From assembly GCF_958299795.1 (NCBI RefSeq), contig NC_133206.1:31594124-31658123 (forward strand): DNA of 64,000 nucleotides. The letters are read 5' to 3'. Origin of the DNA: Porites lutea (Eukaryota > Cnidaria > Anthozoa > Scleractinia > Poritidae). Position 1 is the first letter of the stretch; the number at the start of each line of letters is the position of its first letter. A program made the position numbers and the translations under genes. This document shows, one piece after another, positions 35,514-46,870 of this stretch. The notes below the pieces were generated by a model, which saw only the letters and a list, made by a program, of their open reading frames with translations, did not search any database and was not told where the DNA came from.

Positions 35514-37248
35514 CTGTTATGAAATAACACATGAAAATTACACGGTAAATTCCTTTCTATGGAGAGAAGCGTGACATCACATTACCATAGTAGCTAAGTT
35601 TCTAGATCTCAACAATCTTTCTTGACAGAGACATTTGCATTGTCGAATGATGATTTCGTTTCTTAGTGCTAACATGCACAAGAAAGTCATATACGTCAAT
35701 TTGTTTTTGTTTTTGTTTTTTATTCTAACTTAAAACAAACAAAACATTCAACCTAGAACATGGGATCCCTGCGAGTTAACCACTGCTTCGTCAAAGCATG
35801 TTTTAAAGAAATAAACAACTTTGAAGTTCGTTTTTTACTTATGTTGTCGTTTAATTATATCCTCGCCGGGAATGTTTTTTTCTAGGCAAGGTTACGTAAG
35901 AAAAACAACAGGAAACAAGGGGAAATAAGTTTTGAATTTGCATTGCGGACCGACGCAGTTGATGGGTATTAAGACGGAATTCATCAGGAAATTAAGTAAT
36001 TTCAATTTCAATGAACAAAAACCTTGCGCCAGAATAACTAAAACAATATCGCACTCTTTTTTACATTTTTCAAGGGCTATAGATATAATTAGTTATCGGT
36101 AATTACACCAAGTTTTTTTGTCCACTGAAAATTAAAATTACTCAATTTCCTGATGGATTCCGTCTTAACTCTTCAAGTCCCACGAATGACCAACATCAAT
36201 TTTCTCTATAACGAAATAAATGCATCATCAAGAGAGAAGGTAGTGAGACTTAAATGATCACCTAGAAGAAAATGCTTTGATCTTTTACAAACTCTAACAC
36301 CAAGTTCTTTACAGAAACTATATGGAGATCATTTTGGAGCCGGCATAGTGGCATGTGCACCGTATTGCACAGAGTATTGCGATAAGACAATAAACAGCAG
36401 ACTACCTATACAGGGAACTAGCCTAGGGGCTTAAAAAGGTTCTCAATAGCCAAAAAGACAAAAGAATACCCCCTTTCAGTCAGTGAACGAGGACTGATAT
36501 AAAAAAAGTAATTCCATTTAATTTTCTAATGAAGCTAATCCTCATCGATCTTCTGATAAAGAAAAGGGTTGTTTATATTAATCATCAAAAATTGCAGGTT
36601 ATTAAAACACAGTACAGTTAGTTGTGAATTCAAATACAGTGGTCAGTAAATGCTTTTAAAACTAAGAAGCACGCTCAGTTTTGTAAGCCGTTTTATTGAT
36701 TTGACGCTGAAATTCAGCAACTTCATCGTAGAATCATGTGATTTGCAAATTAGGTTTGTCTTTTGTAGTATTTATTACTGCAGAGACTGAATGACGGTTA
36801 CAAGGAGCAAGGTAATGAACTTGAAAGATATAATCTTAGAATCATTTCCGTCAGCTCATCGTTGAACACGCCACAATAAGGCAAAATATCAAATCAACGC
36901 CCGCCATCAGTCGGCGGAAAGGAAAATAGTAGTAATATTCGCAAAAGTTAGTAGTATTTAGGCGAATTTTATTTTTCTTTTTATCTTTGTACATTATATA
37001 AAGGAGAATTGAAAAACAGTGACAACAAGAATAATTAGGCTATTACACGATGTTTTTCATCATCCTCGTCTTATATAGGAGTAATGATCCACTTTAAATT
37101 TCAAATACGCCGGACTGCTGGGTGTAACAACGCTCAAAGCGAAAATCTCGGCGCACGCATTGCAAACCTTATATTCGAAAAAATACCGGAATGGAAATAA
37201 ATTTAGATCATTTAAATACATGTTTTCCAGAACGCGCACGGCAATAAA
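35514..37248. other. Non-coding stretch before the GPCR array
   Basis: No coding evidence. The part from about 36398 onward is homologous to the 5-prime flanks of the other array members (see 36398-36610). The rest shows nothing recognisable. Confidence 0.55.
36398..36610 (+). promoter_or_regulatory. Conserved GPCR-array 5-prime element, unit 1
   Basis: Contains ggaactagcctaggggctt, aaaagacaaaagaataccccctttcagt and ttctgataaagaaaagg, in the same order as in the flanks of the other array units. It lies about 0.8 kb upstream of the 37249 gene. Regulatory function is inference from conservation. Confidence 0.5.
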
Positions 37249-38190
37249 ATGATGGTGGAGAATATTACTGGTTACGAGAAAACGAAAAGCATCAAAGAAA
37301 GTCTTTTCTTTGTAGTATCAGTAGCTGGACAGGTAAACGACCATCTTATATTTCTTTCAGTGCTGCATTCTTTTTTGTCTGTTACTGCAGTTGTGGGCAA
37401 CACTCTGATCCTAATCGCTCTCTACAAGGAATCTTCACTTCATCCGCCGTCCAAACTACTCTATAGTAACCTCGCAGTGACTGATATATGCGTTGGCATT
37501 ATTCTTGAACCGCTTGCTGTTACGTATTGGATAGCTCATTTGACTGAACGATGGACTGTTTGGCGCTATGCACTCGACTCAAACTTAATCATCAGCTATA
37601 TTTTATGTAGCGTGTCTTTGCTGACAATGACTGCTATAAGCGTGGACCGACTTCTCGCCTTGATGCTAGGTCTCAGGTACAGACACGTTGTGACTTTGAA
37701 AAGAACATATGCATCGATAACCATGTTTTGGGTTGTGTCCATTGTAGGCGCAACGATGCACTTTCTGAATCCCGTAATTACTTCATGGTATGAAAAAATT
37801 GGCATATCATTATGTCTGATCACTTCAGCCTTCTCTTACACAGCCATTTTTCTCACTTTGCGTCACAACAAAATTCAACTCGATGGTCATGTTTCTCAAA
37901 AAAGATCGAGTCAAGCAATTCCACTGAACATAGCACGATACAGAAAGGCAGTGTACAGCGCACTGTGGGTGCAAGTAACATTGGTTGTTTGTTATCTACC
38001 GTATGGTATAGCGGTAGCTTTGAAGCCTCGAGAGGGTTATCCCTTACCTTTTTACCTTGTTATGAAGTATACTGTTTCATTAGTGTACTTAAACTCATCT
38101 TTAAACCCTTTGTTGTACTGCTGGAAGATCAAAGCAGTCAGACAAGCGGTAAAAGAAACACTCAGACACATTTGCTGTATTAAGAGTTAG
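37249..38190 (+). CDS. Intronless rhodopsin-class GPCR, array member 1
   Basis: 313 residues, seven membrane segments. Class A landmarks: N51 of the TM1 GN pair (VVGNTLILIALY), D79 in TM2 (NLAVTDICVG), D133-R134-L135 after TM3 (ISVDRLLALMLGLRYR), TM6 CYLPYG and TM7 NSSLNPLLYCW (NPxxY at 286-290). The tail ends with two cysteines (HICCIKS), likely palmitoylated. TM7 lacks the retinal-binding lysine, so it is not an opsin. The ligand is unknown; a lineage-expanded chemosensory or peptide/amine receptor is possible. Two ATGs are adjacent; paralogues favour the one at 37252. Closely related to 40300, 45478 and 47780. Confidence 0.9.
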   Translation: MMVENITGYEKTKSIKESLFFVVSVAGQVNDHLIFLSVLHSFLSVTAVVGNTLILIALYKESSLHPPSKLLYSNLAVTDICVGIILEPLAVTYWIAHLTERWTVWRYALDSNLIISYILCSVSLLTMTAISVDRLLALMLGLRYRHVVTLKRTYASITMFWVVSIVGATMHFLNPVITSWYEKIGISLCLITSAFSYTAIFLTLRHNKIQLDGHVSQKRSSQAIPLNIARYRKAVYSALWVQVTLVVCYLPYGIAVALKPREGYPLPFYLVMKYTVSLVYLNSSLNPLLYCWKIKAVRQAVKETLRHICCIKS

Positions 38191-38376
38191 ATATCGGGCA
38201 GTATGTTCAGTTTCGATTTAGAATCAAAGCTTCCAGATTCGGAATTCCGGTTTAAAATTTTAAACTACAAAAACTCCGTTTCGTCCAAACTGTGGTTGAT
38301 TCCATCGAGCATTTACAAGTGTGATGTTACTTAACCCGTGAAAAAGATAGTAGACAACTACGCACTATTATACACT

Positions 38377-38732
38377 AATAGACCTTTTTACCGATACGGC
38401 AGCCATATTAAATTTATTAGATTTAAGGAGAATTATGGGATGCCCAGGGGGGCACTCGCTCAGTATTTACGCGCGCGCTTCGGGCAAAAGAGAACTTCAC
38501 TGTTTATTTCACAGGAAAAGGGCGATCATTATTACATCCAAACACAGCACAACGATCTTTTTTTTCCCATTACAATCTTTTTCTAGGAAAACTTAAAGAA
38601 AAATTGGCCCGAAAAGCGCGCATAAATGCTGAGCGAGTATATCGGATTGTGCTCATGCCCCCTGGGCATCCCATAATACCCCTTAAATCTAATTAATTCA
38701 TTATGGCCACCGTATCGGTAAAAAGGTGTATT
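38377..38732. mobile_element. 355-bp palindromic MITE, copy 2
   Basis: aatagacctttttaccgat at the left, atcggtaaaaaggtgtatt at the right, with the same internal blocks as copy 1 (1261-1615). It lies just downstream of array member 1. Confidence 0.85.
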
Positions 38733-40299
38733 GCATTGTATTCTTTTGTGTACATGTAGCTATTTGGAAAATTGTTAGTCTCAGTTTCATAGGTTAAGTT
38801 AAATCACTCTATTTTCCCTGTCAATTGAGTTAAATCACTCTATTTTCCCTGTCTTTTGAGCTTCGCTCCTTCAAGTTTTATTCATCGCAAATTTGTCCGA
38901 GTTGGTACCGCGCGTGGATTGCTTTATTTCAGTTATTTTTTGTTTTCCTTTTCTTTTTTAGGTATGGTAATGTATCCTACTAAATTTAAAACAAAGGAAA
39001 AACAAAAATTCACTGAATACAAAATTACCTACAACATATATTGTATACATATGACTACATCGGGTTGGTCTCCGCCGTCGCTTCGCAACAAAGCCGCTAC
39101 AAAACGAACTACGACAAACTTAATCGGTTGTTATTTGCCATCTTTTCAGGGGTTCTTTACCAGGCCAACTATAAGGCGTATTTACATCATTGAACTCCAT
39201 TTTACAAGGAAAAGGGACAAAGCAAACAATCATCTTAATTAGTTAGAAACGTTAATCAGTGGAGTTTCCAATAGTTGGTATTGTAAGCTTTAATAAAGCC
39301 GCCAGGGATATTCTTTGCCATGTAGATATTGTACTGATGTATGACATAGACTTTTAGTATGTAAAGTTATAGGTTTAGGGGTGTGTATGTGTGACTTGGT
39401 TTGCTCTACTTGATCATCTTGTTCTTTAGAATTTACACAGTCCAGCCATAGGATTAAACTTAAGTAGCATGAATTACAACGCCTTCAAAGATATCCGACA
39501 ATAGGCAAATCTACACAGTCCAGCTGGATGAACTGTTTTGAATATTATTTGTTTTATTTGCGAGCAAATGAATAGCTCAGGGGCCTGGGAGATTTTATCT
39601 TAGAATTTCGAGGTCATTATAGTAATAACTGAACACATTGTAATACGGAAAAATGACAAATAACGGCACGAAACGCAGCTAAACGCGGGCAAGAAAAACG
39701 TCAAACCATAAGCCACTTTCACGTGATACCGTAGAATTACACTGCTTTAAGTAGGGAAGGATTTAAAGTTTCCAAACGAAAAGAAGAACAGAGAAATTAA
39801 GCATTGTATCATTTTAGGAACCTAAAAAAGAAGGACCACTGTTTCGTTTTACAAACCCTTTTAAAATGCCCAGTATACTACTTTAAAACACGGAACTATG
39901 TAGCCTAGAGGCTTGCAAGCCGTTTTTAAAAATGACGTGTTACGATACTTAAAATGACAAAAGACCACCCGTCTTCAGTAACCTGTAGTGCAGATAAGAG
40001 TAGAATGTATATTTTTTGCCGTCAGATTAATTATCTGGACTTTTAAACCGAGCTTTGAAAATATATAAAATAAAACATGACGCAAATCCTCCTCAGCCTT
40101 CTGACAAAGGACTGATTTTTTTATTTAATCGTGAAAAAACCGCTGGGTATTAAAAAAGACAGAGAAAGAATAAATTTGCAAACCTGTCAATTAACAATAT
40201 TGTAATCATAACAGACCTTTTTAAAATCCTCATTTGTCATAAAATTCGTTAAATTATTGCAATGCACAAACACACGTAAGTGAATGGGGAAGAAGACAC
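38733..40299. other. Intergenic stretch between array members 1 and 2
   Basis: Contains a local duplication near 38798-38850 (gttaaatcactctattttccctgtc twice) and the unit 2 upstream element at 39885-40165. No gene recognised. Confidence 0.55.
39885..40165 (+). promoter_or_regulatory. Conserved GPCR-array 5-prime element, unit 2
   Basis: Contains cacggaactatgtagcctag, aaaatgacaaaagaccaccc (39951), gtcttcagtaacc, gtagaatgtatattttttgcc and aaccgctgggtat, shared in order with 44055-44345 and 47555-47700. It ends about 135 bp upstream of the start codon. Confidence 0.55.
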
Positions 40300-41238
40300 A
40301 TGGCGGCTGAGAATTTGACTGAAGAGGAGGAAAAGACGTCACTTGAAAAATACTTTTGCTCTACAGAATTAATTGAACAAGTCAACGGCCATTTAATAAG
40401 TCTTTCAGTTTTTCACATCTTGCTGTCCATTACTGCAGTTCTGGGAAACGCCTTAATTCTAACTGCTCTTTACAGAGAATCTTCACTTCATCCGCCGTCC
40501 AAACTGCTATATTGTAACTTGGCGATAACTGATCTCTGTGTTGGTTTCAGTGCGGATCCTCTAGCCGTTATACGCTGCACGGCTCAGATGAACAGGCAAT
40601 GGAATATTTGTCGCAAAGTGTTTCACTACAATATCATTATTAGCTATACTTTGTGTTCCGTATCTTTGCTGACAGTGACCGCAGTAAGCGTGGACAGACT
40701 TCTCGCTCTGTTGCTAGGGCTCAGATACAGACAACTTGTTACTTCGAAGAGAATGTATGCAGTAATTGCCATAGTGTGGGCTATATCCATTATCACCGCC
40801 ACTATGTACTATTTAAATCCCCAAATTACTTTTTGGTATGGCAATATCGGTATATCACTGTGTTTAGTCACCTCAATCATCGCTTACACCAAAATTTTTC
40901 TCACTCTGCGACACAGCCGATTCAAAGTACAAGGTCACCTTTCTCAAGGACAATCAAGTCAAGCAATTCCGCTTAACATAGCACGATACAGAAAGGCAGT
41001 GTACAGTGCACTGTGGGTGCAACTAACATTGGTTCTCTGTTATCTGCCGTATGGTATCGCGGTAGCTCTGACGCCAGAAAAAGGTTTACCTTTATCCGTT
41101 TACCTTGCTAGAGAGTATACCCCTACTTTTGTTTACTTAAACTCGTCATTAAACCCGTTGTTGTACTGCTGGAAGATCAGAGAAGTCAGACAAGCGGTGA
41201 AAGAAACACTCCGGCAAAACTGCTGTTCAACAAGTTAA
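40300..41238 (+). CDS. Intronless rhodopsin-class GPCR, array member 2
   Basis: 312 residues beginning MAAENLTEEEEKT with an N-glycosylation site. TM1 VLGNALILTALY, TM2 NLAITDLCVG, VSVDRLLALLLGLRYRQ after TM3, TM5 GISLCLVTSIIAY, TM6 [13 protein letters not shown]7 NSSLNPLLYCWKI, tail QNCCSTS. All class A landmarks are kept and no lesion is visible, so this is probably the best-preserved member of the array. Ligand unknown. Confidence 0.92.
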   Translation: MAAENLTEEEEKTSLEKYFCSTELIEQVNGHLISLSVFHILLSITAVLGNALILTALYRESSLHPPSKLLYCNLAITDLCVGFSADPLAVIRCTAQMNRQWNICRKVFHYNIIISYTLCSVSLLTVTAVSVDRLLALLLGLRYRQLVTSKRMYAVIAIVWAISIITATMYYLNPQITFWYGNIGISLCLVTSIIAYTKIFLTLRHSRFKVQGHLSQGQSSQAIPLNIARYRKAVYSALWVQLTLVLCYLPYGIAVALTPEKGLPLSVYLAREYTPTFVYLNSSLNPLLYCWKIREVRQAVKETLRQNCCSTS

Positions 41239-41377
41239 TTTGAATGCAGAGAAGAGCGTAGCCTCCTAAGAAGACGTTCTTAAGGCTTCATCACGCGTCA
41301 TGACAGTATAGTTAAAGAACCTTTATCAATAGTATACAGTCACTAAAACTGATATTTACCACCTCAAATTCAACGGG

Positions 41378-41597
41378 GCCCAGTTGTTCGAAAGCCGATT
41401 AGCGCTTAACCCGGGTTTCTTTTTCTTGTGTTTAAAAGCATTTTCTCGGATAATTTTCTCTGCTATTTTTAGAGCTTCAAATCATCAACTTGTAGACAAA
41501 AAGAATTAAAACTGAAATGCTTTTTAAGCTTTCAAATCTGAATTCAAATCTCGCACTAACTGTGGGTTATCTTAACCCAGCTTTGAACAATTCGGCC
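41378..41597. mobile_element. Foldback MITE, ggggcccagttgttcgaa type
   Basis: ggggcccagttgttcgaaag at the left; ctttgaacaattcggccct at the right; inner aacccgggttt and gggttatcttaaccc. Non-coding; splits the duplicated segment downstream of member 2 (no equivalent at 46975). Confidence 0.65.
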
Positions 41598-41695
41598 CTG
41601 AACTGGTACTTGTACCTGTTCTAAATTTGTCGGTGGAAAGATTCTCAAAAATCGATCAAAGTCGATGCAGATGTTTTAAAAGTAGTTGATGCTAA

Positions 41696-41910
41696 TTTAT
41701 TTCGCAATTCCACTGAACATAGCTCGATACAAAAACTAAAGGTAGTGTACAGTGGACAGTGGAAGCCTGTGACATTGGTTATTTGTTATCTGCCGTTTAG
41801 TATAGCGTTAGCTTTGAATCCTCAAGAATATGTACCTTTATCTGTTCACCTTGCTAAGTAGTATACCACTAGATTTGTCATAAACCCATTGCTTTGCTAA
41901 TGACCAATTT
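41696..41910 (+). pseudogene. Decayed 3-prime GPCR fragment A
   Basis: Resembles the TM6-TM7 part of the array genes (ccactgaacatagctcgatac, ttatttgttatctgccgtt, aaacccattgc) with internal deletions and stops. The same fragment with the same flank occurs at 47072-47262. Confidence 0.85.
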
Positions 41911-42561
41911 TGGTATATCACTGACTTCCTACACCGTTTTCTTCTAGCTGTTCAGGCACCTGTTTTTCCTCCTATATAAAAGTAACGGGATGCTTGTTGT
42001 CTCGCTTAGGGGTGTAAATCGCAGATTTTAATCACAGTTAAGGTGTTTGGGACGGAAAGTCACTATATTTGCCCATTCACGTATCGCATAGGGCTGTGCA
42101 TAAAGATGTTTTACAAAAAATGCCATGATGTCTGTTGTAGTATGGTCTCCTTAGGGGTCATTTAAGCTTGACCCACATTAATTTTAATTTTCCGACGAGT
42201 TTCCTCTTCACTTTTATATGGGAGTCTCCACTACCCCGGAGCAGCATTTACCTTTTTAGCTTAAAAAACTATTATCACTCATTTTTATTTGACCAAGTTT
42301 TAACATAAAACTGATTACATAAAACTGATTACAATTTTTTTTTGCAAAATGACATGATACAGTGATATATATACTTTTTATCTTCCAATAAAGAAATGAG
42401 GTTTAATTTTTAATTTTTATTAAGACACGTTGTTGGGTTAAAACCGGCCGAAACAGAAAGGAAATAGTTGGTAACCAAATACTTGAGAATTTCACAGTCA
42501 ACATTATGAAATCCAGTAAATTATTAAAATACATTTTTCAGGGTATTTTCACGGCAGTAAC

Positions 42562-42780
42562 ACGGCGGTAGAGAATTTTAGTGGAGAGTCCGCAGAAAAT
42601 GTATACTTTTCCGCATTCAGAAAAATTTTTCTTGATTTGCGTCACAACGAAATTTAAGAACAAAGTTACATTTCACTGCAGGGACAACTGAGTCAAGCAT
42701 TCCCTCTGAGTAAAGAACGAACGAAGGTTTGAGCGCATTAGATCATATTTAAATGCTATTTTGCGCCTTATAAATAATAA

Positions 42781-42828
<48 letters not shown>

Positions 42829-43076
42829 GAAACAAAAAGAAGTGTCTAGTGCACTGTGGGTGCAGGTAACATTGGTCGTTTAGTCTGCCGTATGGTATAG
42901 CGGTAGCCTTGACGCCTGAAGATTCACCTTTGTCTGCTTACTTTGCTAAAGAGTATACCATTACTTTTGTATACTTAAACTCGTCAATAAACCCGTTGTT
43001 GTACCGCTGGAAGATCAGAGATGTTAGACAAGCAGTGAAAGAAACAATCAAACAAATCTGCTCTTTAAGGAGTTAA
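42562..43076 (+). pseudogene. Internally deleted GPCR pseudogene B
   Basis: Begins ACGGCGGTAGAGAATTTTAG, matching ATGGCGGTAGAGAATTTCAC of the 47780 gene with ATG changed to ACG. TM1-TM4 are missing; it resumes near ttcttgatttgcgtcacaac (TM5 end), is interrupted by an (ATT)n microsatellite, then runs from tagtgcactgtgggtgcagg through TM6, TM7 and a stop at 43074. A frame break lies at cgtttagtctgcc. Confidence 0.92.
42777..42829. repeat. (ATT)n microsatellite
   Basis: About 17 units, inside pseudogene B. Confidence 0.95.
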
Positions 43077-43737
43077 ATATTTCCTATAACAAGTTAATTT
43101 GGGTAGTTTGTGGTATTTTTTTAACGGTTTATCAGTTTGGACTTCTCAATAAATCATGCTTATTATGAATCTAAAATTCAAAGTTTTGCTTAACTCCCAC
43201 TTTCAGTTATCAAATTAAAGAGAATGGGAAAAGAAGCCCTGCTAAGCCTTATGCTAATACTGTGCCTTGATAGTGTTGACTGAATAGTCAAGAACTTATT
43301 TTCTAAGTATGCAGTGACCAAGAAAAAAACTTCCAGGCAACATGGAAGCTTAAAAGACTCCAAATTAAATTGAATTTTTCTAATAAGTGAAGATATGTTT
43401 GGAAAATATAATAACATGCACAATAATATTAGATTTTAAAAAATTGGATATTGACATTTTACCTTTAAGCATGGAAACACAGAATGTGTACTTTACAACA
43501 TTTCAATCAAGAAACACATTAACAGCAAAGCGAACTAAATACTCCACTGTAAAACACAAGACACCTGATTTTGGGTCCGCCGACGAATCAAAGTAACCTC
43601 TCCTTCCCAGAGAGGTAAATGTCTGGAGAATACTGCAAAAAATATGGCCATTAATTTTAGCACTTACAGAGTGGATAAGAGATCATGCGTAATTAAAAAA
43701 GTCGGGGCATAGGCCATATTCAGGTAATTCTGAACAA

Positions 43738-43783
<46 letters not shown>

Positions 43784-43811
43784 TAAAATGGATTAATAAT
43801 AATAATAATAA
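43738..43811. repeat. (AAT)n microsatellite, interrupted
   Basis: aataataat run broken by aaattaaaatggatt. Confidence 0.95.
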
Positions 43812-44054
43812 ATTTTAAAAAAGACGTTTGCCAAAAAGAGTAATGAAAAGAGCGTTGCGTTTTAAAAAGTATTACGAAAATTGCGGCTTAATGCCCAGTG
43901 GGCTACCTGTAGAGCGTTTTCACTCACGTGACCGGCGTCTATGCAAATTTATTGGAACAAAAGAAAGTGTTTATATAAGAAAAGAGTTCAACTCCCAGAG
44001 GATTGGTCTGGAACACCAACATGGCCGCCGTGACGTCATCTGACAACGGTCTAT

Positions 44055-44345
44055 ACACGGAACTAAGTGGAACGGAACTAAAGGCCTTAAAAGTGACACA
44101 ATAATACAAATTATACGCCAAAATGACGAAGGACCACCTGCCTTCAAGCGTGAATGGAAATAAGAGTAGCATGAATGTTTTTGCCAGCTCAATTATCTAA
44201 GGTTATTTAATAAAGTTTTAACATCGATAGTACAATTTGAAGAGACAAATAAACTAAAACATGAAGCATTTTTTCTCTCACTGACAAAAGAATGAAGACT
44301 TTTCATTTTAATCATGAAAACTGCCGGGTATAATCAAAGTGGCTG
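44055..44345 (+). promoter_or_regulatory. Conserved GPCR-array 5-prime element, unit 3
   Basis: Contains acacggaactaagtgg, aaaatgacgaaggaccacct (44120), gtagcatgaatgtttttgcc, atttaataaag and tgaaaactgccgggtat in the order of units 2 and 4. It lies more than 1 kb from the member 3 coding start, so extra sequence has been inserted between. Confidence 0.5.
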
Positions 44346-45477
44346 TAAACCACAAAACTCCGAAAAATTATGTTGTTAGTAAAATTTATATCAGATTTTT
44401 AATAAAGTTTTCGTTATTTTTTTTTCCTAAATTATCTTAATATTTATTTTATTGCCTACGTCTATGTTACCCCTTTGACGAATTAATTATATTTTTGAAA
44501 AATCTCTGTTTATATTTTCCTGTAACTCCTGAAAATTCTCACGATCTTTTGAGATCATGACACTAGTCGCTCTGTTGTTTTTTGTACGAAATGATTTTTT
44601 GACGTCATAGATCACGTTTCATCTTTTACATGTTACAGATCATGCCCTTTGAATAAAAGGAGAAAACGCAAAAAGACAGAAACAACTGAAATCTCTCAGA
44701 ATACATTTATAGTTGTATTATCTGTCTTTAAATTTGTGCTTGGTAACCTACAAAAGGAATGTTTAATTACGCACTATTAGAATTACTGAGAATTTAGTAT
44801 TGCTTTTGAACAATATTGTAGTGAAATTGCGTTTGTGCATATTTTGAAATTGGTCATGATGTCTTGACGATATGTCGTCATTAACAAATGCATTGTTTCT
44901 TGGCCTCCATATATGGAAAATGGTTACTTTGGGAGTTAACAGATGGCAGATGAACACAAGAGCTCAAGCGGGGGGAAGGGGGGACTTCCATGTTTAGCTC
45001 GCTCCGATATGTGCCGCACTGTATGGTATAGGTTTATGGGATCTTCAATCTTAACAAAGGTATTCAACTTCACCATTTAGCGTCTTAAATAGGGTTACAA
45101 TTTTAATGCGTTTTGCCTTAAACAGGGTCAGAATCGAAGGGTTTCAGCAGCAAAACCCCAAGCAAACTTCCTTTAAATCTCCCACCCAGAGACGTTTCTT
45201 CCCTTATGCATAACGATATCTCGGCAAAACCGGTTAAAAACACACAAGAAAATTAAATATTTGCTTACACCTGACACTAAAAAATACTGGAATCATAACA
45301 TCCATCAAATTATTTAAATTCACACTTGCACGTAGTGTAGTTCAATTCTATTCTAGCATTTAAACATCATTTTCCCTTGAGGAACATAAAATTTAAACTG
45401 AGGACACAATTGAACCACAAGACACGTAATTGCACGACGCAAATAGAGCGGTTGAGAATTCAGCTGAAGAGGAGGAA

Positions 45478-46389
45478 ATGAAATTACTGGAAAAATATTT
45501 TTGCTCGACAGAATTAATTGGACAAGTAGGCGACCATTTAATACTTCTTTTGGTTTCTCACATTTTTCTGTCGATTACAGCAGTTGTGGGAAACGCTCTA
45601 ATTCTAGTTGCTCTCTATAGAGAATCTTCACTTCATCCGCCATCCAAACTGCTCTATCGCAACCTAGCGATAACTGATATATGTGTTGGTTTCACGGTGG
45701 ATCCTCTTGGCATTATACGCTTCACGCCTATGGCGAACAAGCAAGAGCATATTTGCTACCAAGTATATAAGTGCAGTGTCATCATTAGCTATACTTTGTG
45801 TTCCGTGTCTTTACTGACAATGACTGTATTAAGCTTGGACAGGCTTCTCGCCTTGTTGCTAGGACTCAGATACAGACAAGTTGTAACTTTGAAGAGAACG
45901 TACGCAACAATAACCCTGCTTTGGTTGGTATCCACAATCAACGCAACTATGTACCTTTTGAATCCCCAAATCACTTATTTGTCTGCCAATATAGGTATAG
46001 CACTGTGTTTAGTCACCTGGATCCTCGCTTACTCAAGAATTTTTCTCACTCTGCGTCACAACCAAATCCAAGTACAGGGTCACGTTTCTGAGGGACAACA
46101 AAGACAAAGCCCAGCAATTCCACTGAACATAGCTCGGTATAGAAAAGCAGTTTCCAGTGTACTGTGGGTGCAAGTAACAGTGGTTGTTTGTTATCTGCCT
46201 TATGGAATAATGGAAGCCGTGACACTTCAAGAAGATGTATCTTTACCGGTTTACATTGCGAGCGAGTATACCTCTGCTCTAGTTTACTTAAATTCGTCGT
46301 TAAACCCGTTGCTGTACTGCTGGAAGATCAAAGAAGTTAGGCAAGCGGTGAAGAACACACTCAGGTTAAACTGCTGTTCATCAAGTTAA
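45478..46389 (+). CDS. Intronless rhodopsin-class GPCR, array member 3 (ancestral start codon lost)
   Basis: 303 residues from the first in-frame ATG at 45478. The sequence before it (45445-45477) is still homologous to the N-terminus of the paralogues, but the position of their ATG reads AGA (AGAGCGGTTGAGAATTCAGC), and an in-frame TAA lies at 45427, so translation must start 11-16 codons later. The first membrane segment is unaffected. TM1 VVGNALILVALY, TM2 NLAITDICVG, LSLDRLLALLLGLRYRQ, TM6 CYLPYGIME, TM7 NSSLNPLLYCWKI, tail LNCCSSS. A two-codon insertion (QQRQS) lies in the third cytoplasmic loop. Probably functional with a shorter N-terminus, but it could be an early pseudogene. Confidence 0.85.
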   Translation: MKLLEKYFCSTELIGQVGDHLILLLVSHIFLSITAVVGNALILVALYRESSLHPPSKLLYRNLAITDICVGFTVDPLGIIRFTPMANKQEHICYQVYKCSVIISYTLCSVSLLTMTVLSLDRLLALLLGLRYRQVVTLKRTYATITLLWLVSTINATMYLLNPQITYLSANIGIALCLVTWILAYSRIFLTLRHNQIQVQGHVSEGQQRQSPAIPLNIARYRKAVSSVLWVQVTVVVCYLPYGIMEAVTLQEDVSLPVYIASEYTSALVYLNSSLNPLLYCWKIKEVRQAVKNTLRLNCCSSS

Positions 46390-46398
46390 CTTGACTGC

Positions 46399-46870
46399 GT
46401 ATTTTAAATTGAACGGCTTTGACATAAGGTTCAAACGCGATAGAATGGGGCAAGAGAAATTCCATTATGAGATCGTCATTAGGTAGATTAAAATCCAACT
46501 TCAGCTTTTGTACATAATTTGGGAGACAAGCCTTCTTTTTGATCAAAAAAGGATAATAATCTTTTGATTTTTTATTTGCTATATCGAAAACGCTGCCATT
46601 GATTTTAAAGGAAGGTATTGCATTAAAGGTACTCGAATCCGAGCGATTAAGAAATTTTAAGTTGGTTGGTATTGAATGTCTCATACTAGTCCATTTAAGG
46701 AAGTTTGTCTTTTTAACATTTTTTGCGATCTGTTCGTAAGATTCCGTACTGCTGAGAACAAAATGTAAGTCTCCTATTTCCCAGAAACCAATGTCGTAAT
46801 ATTTCTTGTAGAAAAAGGGCTTGTCGTCTATTCTAAAGTCTCGATTATTCCAAATTACATAATACCAATC
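46399..46870 (-). mobile_element. LINE reverse-transcriptase fragment with 7-bp flanking duplication
   Basis: On the minus strand reads WNNRDFRIDDKPFFYKKYYD, RHSIPTNLKFLNRSDSSTF and PFLIKKKACLPNYVQKLKLD, typical of a coral non-LTR retrotransposon. It lacks both ends. tgactgc flanks it at 46392-46398 and 46871-46877, and the empty site is preserved downstream of array member 2 (about 41239-41252). Confidence 0.8.
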
